Origin: an uncultured Chloroflexota bacterium
GTDB lineage: Bacteria; Chloroflexota; Anaerolineae; Anaerolineales; Villigracilaceae
Assembly (NCBI GenBank): GCA_903914955.1
Contig: CAIWRB010000242.1
Coordinates: forward strand, 1-38,507
Reading direction: 5' to 3'
Length of the DNA: 38,507 bases
The notes under the pieces were generated by a model. It had not been told where the DNA came from. It saw only the letters and a list, made by a program, of their open reading frames with translations, and did no database searches. Shown piece after piece: positions 17,397 through 24,514 of the stretch (within the stretch, counting starts at the first letter, position 1; each line of letters starts with the position of its first letter). Position numbers and translations under genes: made by a program.

Positions 17397-19585
17397 GTAC
17401 TGGTTCCATTTCACGTCCGGCCCGCTTCGAAGCTTGGAGGCTTGCTGTAATTTATATTGCAGTAATACTAGCTTTTACCGGCCTTCTATTTAGGCTTATT
17501 AATTTACAGGTGCTTGAAGGACCCAATTGGGCAACCCGCGCAACTGATAATTTCACGAACGAGGTCAGCGTGCCTGCTCCACGGGGCATCATCTATGATC
17601 GAAATGGATATATCCTTGCGCGTAACGTTGCTTCCTATAACGTAGTAATAACCCCCGCGAGTTTGCCTGACGATGATTCAGATATTCAGCGGATATACCG
17701 CGAGCTTTCGGCTCTGATCAATGTGCCTGTCGGTGGTCCCGTTACAGACGCATCTTTAGAGGAAGCCAAGTTGTTTGCCGCATGTGTGCCTGGCCCAGGG
17801 ATCAGTCAATTTGTTGCGTTGCAGGATACACTTGCTCCGTATAGCCCCGTAAAAATTAAATGCAACGTATCTGAGGATATCGCCCGCATCGTGAAGGAAA
17901 AGATTGTCGATTGGCCCGGCGTGTCCATTGAGATCGAACCGATTCGTGATTTTCCAACAGGTTCACTCACTTCGAATGTAATTGGTTTTTTGGGACCGAT
18001 CCCGGCCTTATTTGAACAAAAATTCAAAGATAAAGGATTTGTTCCTAATCGGGATAAAGTCGGCTACGCAGGCGTAGAGTCCTCCTTACAGGATATCCTC
18101 GCAGGGCGAAATGGTTTGCGCGTGGTTCAAATTGACGTGGCTGGGCAGGAACTCCGAAATCTTGAACCTCCAATTTCTTCCGTGCCTGGACATAATGTAA
18201 CCCTGACGATCGATACACGTCTGCAAGCCGCTGCGGAGGCTTCCTTATTGCAGGAGATCAATTTTTGGAACACATATTTTGGGACAAATCGCATTTCTAG
18301 CGGCGTCGTCATTGCCATGAACCCAAAGACCGGTGAAATCCTTGCGATGGTTTCTTATCCTTCGTATGAGAACAATCGATTTGCACGTTTGATACCCTCC
18401 TATTATTACGAACAGTTGAGTCAGGATCCGCGTCATCCATTATTAAATAATGCCATTTCCGCTGAATTCCCACCGGGTTCAGTTTTTAAGCTATCCACAG
18501 CCACAGGTGCATTCAATGAAAAGGTTGTTGACTTGAACACCATCATTCAAGCGCCCGGACAGTTGCTTCTTTGTGAAAAGTTTAACCCGAACGACCTCTG
18601 TAATGACAGTAATACCCGTCCTTTTGTAGATTGGATTTTTGAACAGAATCCAGCAGGCTTTGGTCAGATAGATTTTCAACATTGTATTGCATATTCAAGC
18701 AATGTCTGTTTTTACAAACTTGGTGGTGGATTTCAAGATGAAATCAAGCAAGGTCTTGGCATTGAACGCTTGGGGCAATATGCGAAAGCACTTGGATACA
18801 ATCAGCAGTCGGGCATCCAACTGGAAGGTGAAGCTGCTGGATTAATCCCGTCACCCCAATGGAAGCGAATCAATACCGGTGAAAACTGGTCGACTGGTGA
18901 TACATATATCGCCAGCGTTGGGCAGGGATATGTGCTGGCGACTCCGCTGCAGGTGTTGATGTCCGGGGCGACTATTGCCAATAACGGGAAATTGATGCAG
19001 CCAACCATTGTTCGTGAAGTGACTGACGGCGAGGGGAACGTGGTGAATATGTGGTTCAATCCGCAGGATTTTACGGTTAGCCCTGAACAGACCGAAGGAG
19101 GCTATCAGATATCCCCGTTTACTCCAAACATGAAATGGGATATCACGACCACGCCCATGATCCAGAGTTATTCTTGTGATGGCGGGTATTGTTCGCTGAA
19201 TGAGAACGAGCTGAAAATTGTTGCTCCCGAAACCGTTGCTGCCGTACGGGGTGGTACACGACTTGCGATCACTGATCCGCGCGGCACACTTCAGAAATTG
19301 TTTAAAGGATTTCCGATAGCCGTGGGCGGCAAGACCGGCACCGCCGAATATTGTGATGATGTCGCTTTTAAAGCACAGCGTTGTAATTTTGGTTCATGGC
19401 CGACCCATGCGTGGACTCTGGCTTATGCTCCCTATGAAGACCCTGAGATCATCGTAGTCGCATTTGCATACAATGGAGGGGAAGGCGCGAGTGTGGCCGG
19501 CCCGATTGTCGAGCGTGTACTCAAGGCTTATTTTGAATTAAAAGCTCTCGATATTGAACAAGGGAAGACAACCTTTGGCCAATAG
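17393..19585 (+). CDS. mrdA: Penicillin-binding protein 2, peptidoglycan transpeptidase
   Basis: 730 residues. One N-terminal membrane segment (about 15-36), a pedestal domain with RGIIYDRNGYILARN (64-78), then the transpeptidase domain. Active-site motifs are S363 in SVFK, S435-S-N437, and K647-T-G. It cross-links peptidoglycan with RodA during elongation. Its ten cysteines all fall in the external part, in spaced pairs (131/157, 394/403, 431/439, 595/600, 654/664), one pair flanking the SxN motif; this suggests disulfides. GAGGAG in the end of mreD is the ribosome-binding site. Confidence 0.95.
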   Translation: MSTGSISRPARFEAWRLAVIYIAVILAFTGLLFRLINLQVLEGPNWATRATDNFTNEVSVPAPRGIIYDRNGYILARNVASYNVVITPASLPDDDSDIQRIYRELSALINVPVGGPVTDASLEEAKLFAACVPGPGISQFVALQDTLAPYSPVKIKCNVSEDIARIVKEKIVDWPGVSIEIEPIRDFPTGSLTSNVIGFLGPIPALFEQKFKDKGFVPNRDKVGYAGVESSLQDILAGRNGLRVVQIDVAGQELRNLEPPISSVPGHNVTLTIDTRLQAAAEASLLQEINFWNTYFGTNRISSGVVIAMNPKTGEILAMVSYPSYENNRFARLIPSYYYEQLSQDPRHPLLNNAISAEFPPGSVFKLSTATGAFNEKVVDLNTIIQAPGQLLLCEKFNPNDLCNDSNTRPFVDWIFEQNPAGFGQIDFQHCIAYSSNVCFYKLGGGFQDEIKQGLGIERLGQYAKALGYNQQSGIQLEGEAAGLIPSPQWKRINTGENWSTGDTYIASVGQGYVLATPLQVLMSGATIANNGKLMQPTIVREVTDGEGNVVNMWFNPQDFTVSPEQTEGGYQISPFTPNMKWDITTTPMIQSYSCDGGYCSLNENELKIVAPETVAAVRGGTRLAITDPRGTLQKLFKGFPIAVGGKTGTAEYCDDVAFKAQRCNFGSWPTHAWTLAYAPYEDPEIIVVAFAYNGGEGASVAGPIVERVLKAYFELKALDIEQGKTTFGQ

Positions 19586-19646
19586 CTTTGTGTTTCCAGG
19601 TTTTGTCTTTTCAAGGCAATCATTACGATTCGCGGGTAGCGTCAGG

Positions 19647-19652
19647 TATAAT
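19647..19652 (+). promoter_or_regulatory. Possible -10 box before minC
   Basis: TATAAT lies 30 bases before the minC ATG in the 97-base gap after mrdA; TTACGA at 19623-19628 is a weak -35 at 18-base spacing. It would let minCDE be expressed separately from mreBCD. No obvious Shine-Dalgarno precedes minC. Confidence 0.4.
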
Positions 19653-19682
19653 TCGGTGCGATAAATTTTCTAATAAACTCTT

Positions 19683-20369
19683 ATGGAACAAATTACTTCA
19701 CTCGTTCAGATCAAAGGGATACGTGATGGGCTTCTTGCGACATTTACAGAAGCGCCGTGGGATGACCAGCGTATTGCCTTGCTTGCTCAAATTGATGAAC
19801 GACCGTCTTTTTTTCAAGGAGCCCGGCTTGCGATGGATGTTGGGTCTCAAGTGTTTAAAGTAAATGATCTAGTGGACCTGCGCGATCAGCTTTCAGAACG
19901 TAATGTCGTCATGTGGGCTGTCGTCAGCGAATCCCCGACTACTAATCAAACTTCACAGTTACTTGGGCTTGCAACCCGTATCTCGAAGCCGCGTCCGGAA
20001 GAACAAAGGCAATTTGCAAATACGATCTCAGATGATACAGCTTTATTTATCAATAAGACACTTCGTTCCGGCACACGGGTTGAATATCCTGGTCATGTTG
20101 TTGTGATGGGAGATGTTAATCCAGGCGCTGAGATCGTTGCGGAAGGCAATGTGATCGTCTGGGGACGGGTACGCGGTATGATCCACGCCGGAGCCAAGGG
20201 AAATCGTTCCTCATTCATTTGCGCACTTGATCTTTCTGCCAATCAACTTCGGATCGCCGATGAAATATCAGCAATGCTCAAGCCTCAGAAAGACTCCAAG
20301 CCTGAAATAGCCAGCATAAATAGTGAAGGACGTTTGCAAGCCGAACTCTGGCATTCGGGTAATTCATAA
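19683..20369 (+). CDS. minC: Septum-site inhibitor MinC
   Basis: 228 residues, typical. The N-terminal domain (1-105) begins with TSLVQIKGIRDGLLATF, and the C-terminal beta-helix (about 117-215) contains RSGTRVEYPGHVVVMGDVN and GNVIVWGRVRGMIHAGA, the MinD-binding signature. MinC blocks FtsZ assembly away from mid-cell. It is followed by minD after 13 bases. Confidence 0.95.
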   Translation: MEQITSLVQIKGIRDGLLATFTEAPWDDQRIALLAQIDERPSFFQGARLAMDVGSQVFKVNDLVDLRDQLSERNVVMWAVVSESPTTNQTSQLLGLATRISKPRPEEQRQFANTISDDTALFINKTLRSGTRVEYPGHVVVMGDVNPGAEIVAEGNVIVWGRVRGMIHAGAKGNRSSFICALDLSANQLRIADEISAMLKPQKDSKPEIASINSEGRLQAELWHSGNS

Positions 20370-20382
20370 TTAGGAATCAAAA

Positions 20383-21180
20383 ATGACAGCTCAAGTGATC
20401 ACAGTTACTTCCGGGAAAGGCGGCGTGGGTAAGACTACTGCCGTAGCCAATCTTGCCACCGCCCTTGCCGCAGATGGCAGGAAAGTTGTGTGTATTGATG
20501 GCGATATTGGCTTACGCAACCTGGATGTCATCCTGGGGCTTGAGAATCGTATTGTTTACGATATTGTTGATGTAATCGAAGGCCGTTGCAAACTTAAACA
20601 GGCAATGATCCGTGATAAACATTATCCTGATTTGTATTTGATCCCTGCCGCGCAAACACGCGACAAGAATGCGGTTTCCCCCTCAGACATGATACGCATC
20701 TGCAAGGAACTTCGACCGGATCATGATTTCGTGATCATTGATTCGCCGGCAGGTATTGAGCGCGGTTTTCGAAATTCCATCGCCGCCGCTGACCGCGTTT
20801 TGATAGTGACCAACCCCGAGGTCAGCGCGGTGCGAGACGCGGATCGCGTCGTGGGAATCCTCGAAGCGGAAGAGAAAGGGAATCCATCCCTAATTCTTAA
20901 TCGGTTGAATCCAGCGTTGGTCAGAAATAATGACATGCTCTCCGCGGAAGATGTTTTAGACTTACTTGGGATCCAATTGATCGGTGTTGTCCCTGAAGAC
21001 GAGGCAGTCATCATTGGCTCAAACCGGGGATCGCCGGTCGTAACCGATCCCAGAAGCCGAGCAGGGCAGGCTTTCCGCAACATCGCGAAGCGGCTTCAAG
21101 GGCAGGATGTTCCATTCATGGATCTTGAACAGCAAAATGCGATTTGGTCAGCGCTTCAACGGTTGACGGGGAGGAAGTAA
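20383..21180 (+). CDS. minD: Septum-site ATPase MinD
   Basis: 265 residues. The deviant Walker A GKGGVGKTT (9-17), switch DGDIGLRNLDVILGLENR (about 39-56) and Walker B FVIIDSPAG define MinD. The C-terminal SALQRLTGRK can form the amphipathic membrane-targeting helix. ATP-bound MinD recruits MinC to the membrane. AGGA lies 7 bases before the ATG; the stop overlaps the minE ATG as TAATG. Confidence 0.97.
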   Translation: MTAQVITVTSGKGGVGKTTAVANLATALAADGRKVVCIDGDIGLRNLDVILGLENRIVYDIVDVIEGRCKLKQAMIRDKHYPDLYLIPAAQTRDKNAVSPSDMIRICKELRPDHDFVIIDSPAGIERGFRNSIAAADRVLIVTNPEVSAVRDADRVVGILEAEEKGNPSLILNRLNPALVRNNDMLSAEDVLDLLGIQLIGVVPEDEAVIIGSNRGSPVVTDPRSRAGQAFRNIAKRLQGQDVPFMDLEQQNAIWSALQRLTGRK

Positions 21181-21434
21181 TGTTTAGTTTCTTTGGTAAG
21201 AAACGAAGCGCCGAAAATGCTAAGGATCGCTTGCAACTCGTTTTGGTACATGATCGCACAGACCTGACCCCTGCACAATTGGAGAATTTGAAGAATGATC
21301 TGCTTAAGGCGATCTCAAATTATATTGATATTGATCCTGAAGCGGTGCAGATCGGTCTGGAACGCGACGGTCGTTCTCAACGGCTTGTAGCTGATATTCC
21401 CTTACGAGGCGCTTCGCGTCACCGCACTGGTTGA
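21180..21434 (+). CDS. minE: MinD activator MinE
   Basis: 84 residues from ATG 21180. The N-terminal MFSFFGKKRSAENAKDRLQL is the membrane- and MinD-binding part, with the LVLVHDR beta strand, followed by the dimerisation domain containing YIDIDPEAVQIGLERDG. MinE stimulates MinD ATP hydrolysis and drives pole-to-pole oscillation. Its ATG shares a base with the minD stop; a longer upstream frame inside minD is rejected. Confidence 0.95.
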   Translation: MFSFFGKKRSAENAKDRLQLVLVHDRTDLTPAQLENLKNDLLKAISNYIDIDPEAVQIGLERDGRSQRLVADIPLRGASRHRTG

Positions 21435-21452
21435 TTTTATTTTCAATTGGAG

Positions 21453-21500
21453 ACACGGATCAACCCTCAATTCGATGATGGTTGCATCCGTGTTTTTATT
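21453..21500 (+). terminator. Intrinsic terminator-like hairpin between minE and rodA
   Basis: Arms 21453-21465 and 21480-21493 pair over 13 bp with one bulged C, loop of 14, followed by TTTTATT. The rodA ATG (21503) starts 3 bases after the T run, leaving no room for a ribosome-binding site. It should end most minCDE transcripts or act as an attenuator for rodA. Confidence 0.75.
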
Positions 21501-21502
21501 TC

Positions 21503-22603
21503 ATGACTCGTGGACTCTCCTGGCGTAACTTTGATTTTCTTTTATTAGGCGCGGTAGTGCTTGCCTCTTCCCTTGGTACAGCCATGATCCGTTCTGCTGT
21601 CGCGGGAAATGAGATCCTGCAGCCGCTGATCATCCGTCAGGTGTATTTTGCCTTGCTGGGTGGCTTTGTGATTTTTGTTGTGGCTTCCATTGATTATCGC
21701 TATTGGCTGGCTTTATATCGACCGATCTATTTTGGCATCATGATCTTTTTGGTATCGCTTTCCAGTTTTGGTCAGAGCGCATTTGGCGCACAACGCTGGT
21801 TTCAGGTGGGAGTCTTGTTTTTGCAGCCCACCGAGTTTGCAAAGATCGTCGCCATCATTGTCCTGGCGCGTTATTTTGATAAGACCCAATATCAACCCAA
21901 AAATTTGCGCTGGGCCTTTGGTGGTTTCCTGTGGGCCTTTGGGCTTATTATTTGGATTGTGCTCCAGCCCAATCTTAGCAATGTGATCGTGCTTGCTGTA
22001 ATTTTTTTCGCAATGCTCTGGATCAATGGCTTGGAGTTAAAACAGGTACTCTATCTCGGATTGGCTGGGATCGTGCTTGCCGGAATCGCCTTCCCTTTTC
22101 TTGAGCCGTATCAACGCCAGCGTGTATTTACTTTTCTGTCCCAGGATTCAACTGCTACTTACGGAGCAACTTATAATGTGCAACAAGCCTTGATCGCGAT
22201 CGGGTCCGGTGGTCTCTTTGGCAAGGGATATGGTCATGGCACGCAGACCCAATTGCGTTTTCTCAAGGTGCGTCACACCGATTTTATTTTTTCAGCTGTT
22301 TCAGAAGAGTTCGGCATGATCGGTGCGGTCGTAATTATTTTAACGTTGGCATTTATTGTGTGGCGTTGTATTCGCGCCGCACAGAAAGCGCGTGATGTTT
22401 CCGGATCAATGATGGCCTTTGGCGTGGCGATATTGATCTTCTTTCAGGGAGCGGTGAACATTGCCATGAACTTAAATATTGTTCCTGTTTCGGGGTTGCC
22501 ACTTCCATTTATAAGCTATGGCGGTAGCGGTCTCACTGCACTTATGCTTGGGATCGGACTCGTTGAAAGTGTTGTCATGCGTCATTCGCAAACTGAATTT
22601 TGA
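21503..22603 (+). CDS. rodA: RodA SEDS-family peptidoglycan glycosyltransferase
   Basis: 366 residues with about ten membrane segments. SEDS signatures include SFGQSAFGAQRWFQVG with the following PTEFAK (about 93-114), and near the C-terminus VSGLPLPFISYGGSGL. RodA polymerises lipid II on the outer membrane face with PBP2, encoded in the same cluster. I choose ATG 21503 because the upstream TTG at 21482 lies inside the terminator hairpin. FtsW is the alternative paralogue, but the neighbouring mre/mrdA genes favour RodA. Confidence 0.92.
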   Translation: MTRGLSWRNFDFLLLGAVVLASSLGTAMIRSAVAGNEILQPLIIRQVYFALLGGFVIFVVASIDYRYWLALYRPIYFGIMIFLVSLSSFGQSAFGAQRWFQVGVLFLQPTEFAKIVAIIVLARYFDKTQYQPKNLRWAFGGFLWAFGLIIWIVLQPNLSNVIVLAVIFFAMLWINGLELKQVLYLGLAGIVLAGIAFPFLEPYQRQRVFTFLSQDSTATYGATYNVQQALIAIGSGGLFGKGYGHGTQTQLRFLKVRHTDFIFSAVSEEFGMIGAVVIILTLAFIVWRCIRAAQKARDVSGSMMAFGVAILIFFQGAVNIAMNLNIVPVSGLPLPFISYGGSGLTALMLGIGLVESVVMRHSQTEF

Positions 22604-22620
22604 TTTACGGAGTATTTTTC

Positions 22621-24102
22621 TTGGCACTTAAACCTGCACGTACTCGTATCGCTCCCTCACCAACGGGACATATGCATCTTGGCACTGCGCGTGTCGCGCT
22701 TTATGATTATCTGCTTGCAAAAAAAACGGGTGGGCAATTTATCCTGCGTATTGAAGATACCGATCTGAAGCGGAATGTACCTGGCTCTGAACAAGGCATC
22801 CTTGACGGATTGCGCTGGCTTGGGCTTCAATATGACGAAGGACCTGACGTCGGTGGAAAGTATGGCCCATATCGTCAAACTGAACGGCGTGAAATATATT
22901 CCCAGCATGCCAGAATTCTTGTGGCTAATGGAAGTGCATATCCATGTTTTTGTTCGGCTGATCAATTGGAAAAAACAAAACAGGAGCAAATGAAACGAAA
23001 GGAAAATCCGCATTATGACGGAACCTGCCGTGACATGGATCCCGATGAAGCTGCGCGTAGAATGGCGGACGGCCAGGCTTACACCATCCGATTCAGAATG
23101 CCGAAGGAAGGCGCAACCATCGCCCACGATCATCTGCGCGGCGATATCGTCACAGAAAATAAACAACTCAATGATTATGTCCTTTTGAAATCCGATGGCC
23201 TGCCGACCTATCATCTCGCGGCGATTGTGGATGATCATGAAATGGAGATCACGCATGTCTTGCGCGGCTCTGAATGGCTGGGCACATTTCCGCTGCATGT
23301 GAATATCGTGCGCGCCTTTGGCTGGGAGGAACCGATCTGGATTCATCTTTCAGTGTTCCTCAAGCCAAGCGGAAAAGGAAAGATGAGCAAGCGCGAGACA
23401 GCCGCCGCGATAAAAGATGGTTACTCCATTTTTATTAAAGATTTGGATGAACTTGGGTTTACTCCTGAAGGCTTTCTGAACTGGTCAGCATTGATGGGAT
23501 GGGGTGTTGCTGAAGATGACGTGATGGATCTTGACCAGATGATGGAAAGATTCAACATCGACCATTTGACTTCTTCGCCGGCTGCGATCAATTTTCAGAA
23601 GCTGGATCATTTTAACGCGACGCATATCCGCCTCTTTTCGACCGAGGATCTGGGTGGGCGCATCAAGCCTTATTTCATTCGTGAGGGACTCAACGTCAAC
23701 GATGAAGCGTTGCTTAAGATCGTGCCTTTATTGCGTGAACGACTTGTCACATTGGATGATTGCCTTTCTTTCGGAAGCTTCTTCTTTAAGGAAGATGTAA
23801 TTCCCAACCCTGATGATCTGATCGCGAAAGGATTGGACGCGAAACAATCAGCAGCCATCGCTCGAAGGATGTATGAAATTCTTTTAGCACAATCAGATAT
23901 CAGTCACGAAAGTTGTGAACCGCCATTGCGGGTTTATGTCGAAGAAAGCGGGCTAAGTGCCAATCAGGTTTTTGGCATCCTGCGAGTTGCCACCACTGGA
24001 CAGAAAGTCAGCCCGCCATTGTTTGAGTCTATGGAGATCATCGGCAGGGAAAAGTGCCTCGCCCGCGTTCTGAAAGCAATTGAGTTACTCGAGAAATTAT
24101 AG
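22621..24102 (+). CDS. gltX: Glutamyl-tRNA synthetase
   Basis: 493 residues from TTG 22621. The class I HIGH-type motif is in SPTGHMHLGTAR (about 12-23), and the second nucleotide-binding motif is KMSKRE (about 255-260). It charges tRNA-Glu, and possibly tRNA-Gln if the organism uses the transamidation pathway. CFCSADQLE (about 105) and YDGTCRD give a partial zinc-site-like cysteine set. ACGGAG lies 8 bases before the TTG, favouring it over the TTG at 22600 which overlaps the rodA stop. Confidence 0.95.
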   Translation: MALKPARTRIAPSPTGHMHLGTARVALYDYLLAKKTGGQFILRIEDTDLKRNVPGSEQGILDGLRWLGLQYDEGPDVGGKYGPYRQTERREIYSQHARILVANGSAYPCFCSADQLEKTKQEQMKRKENPHYDGTCRDMDPDEAARRMADGQAYTIRFRMPKEGATIAHDHLRGDIVTENKQLNDYVLLKSDGLPTYHLAAIVDDHEMEITHVLRGSEWLGTFPLHVNIVRAFGWEEPIWIHLSVFLKPSGKGKMSKRETAAAIKDGYSIFIKDLDELGFTPEGFLNWSALMGWGVAEDDVMDLDQMMERFNIDHLTSSPAAINFQKLDHFNATHIRLFSTEDLGGRIKPYFIREGLNVNDEALLKIVPLLRERLVTLDDCLSFGSFFFKEDVIPNPDDLIAKGLDAKQSAAIARRMYEILLAQSDISHESCEPPLRVYVEESGLSANQVFGILRVATTGQKVSPPLFESMEIIGREKCLARVLKAIELLEKL

Positions 24103-24115
24103 AATTATTGTGCAT

Positions 24116-24166
24116 CCATTTTCAATCTGATGCGTATATTTGGAAGACATCAATTGAAAATGGAGG
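24116..24166 (+). promoter_or_regulatory. Stem-loop overlapping the pspC ribosome-binding site
   Basis: An 11-bp perfect arm pair (24116-24126 with 24153-24163) is extended by a further 5 bp (24128-24132 with 24148-24152) after one bulged C, closing a 15-base loop. The last two G of the right arm are the first two of the GGAGG (24162-24166) used by pspC. There is no T run, so it is not a terminator; it could gate translation or be an operator for a regulator. Confidence 0.6.
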
Positions 24167-24171
24167 TTCAA

Positions 24172-24366
24172 ATGACAATTCAACAAAAAGCTTTACGACG
24201 TTCACATAACAATCGCATGGTAGCCGGCGTCTGTGGTGGTCTCTCTGAATTTTTTGGCATCAGTGCATTTTGGTTTCGACTGGCTTTTTTGATCGCACTG
24301 GTACCAGGCGGCGTCCCCGGCATCCTGATCTATCTTCTGATGGTCATGATCGTCCCGAAAGAATAA
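24172..24366 (+). CDS. PspC domain protein
   Basis: 64 residues from ATG 24172, with GGAGG 5 bases upstream. RRSHNNRMVAGVCGGLSEFFG is the PspC signature, followed by a hydrophobic stretch with a central helix break (about 35-60), giving a membrane-anchored short protein. PspC proteins sense or buffer membrane stress; this short form lacks the longer cytoplasmic region. A terminator follows at 24392-24423. Confidence 0.88.
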   Translation: MTIQQKALRRSHNNRMVAGVCGGLSEFFGISAFWFRLAFLIALVPGGVPGILIYLLMVMIVPKE

Positions 24367-24391
24367 CGCAGACGTTGATGGGAAACTTTAC

Positions 24392-24423
24392 CCACTGAGG
24401 ACAATTTTCCTCGGTGGTTTTTT
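24392..24423 (+). terminator. Intrinsic terminator after pspC
   Basis: A 10-bp stem (24392-24401 with 24408-24417, one G-T pair) and a 6-base loop are followed by six T. It separates pspC from the histidine kinase gene. Confidence 0.9.
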
Positions 24424-24495
24424 ATGTATTCCCGATGAATTAGCAGGGATTGTGCTTATATGCATGATTTTCATAATAGATGCACCATGCAAGTG

Positions 24496-24501
24496 TATAA
24501 T
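24496..24501 (+). promoter_or_regulatory. Possible -10 box of the multi-GAF kinase operon
   Basis: TATAAT lies 13 bases before the ATG at 24515, so the leader would be about 7 bases and without a Shine-Dalgarno. It follows a terminator, so a new promoter is expected here. Confidence 0.45.
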
Positions 24502-24514
24502 TCATCCAAATACC

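Noticed and set aside
22657-23346. 229-residue minus-strand frame inside gltX
   Set aside because: Antisense to a fully conserved synthetase; composition is that of a shadow frame, with no recognisable domain or ribosome-binding site.
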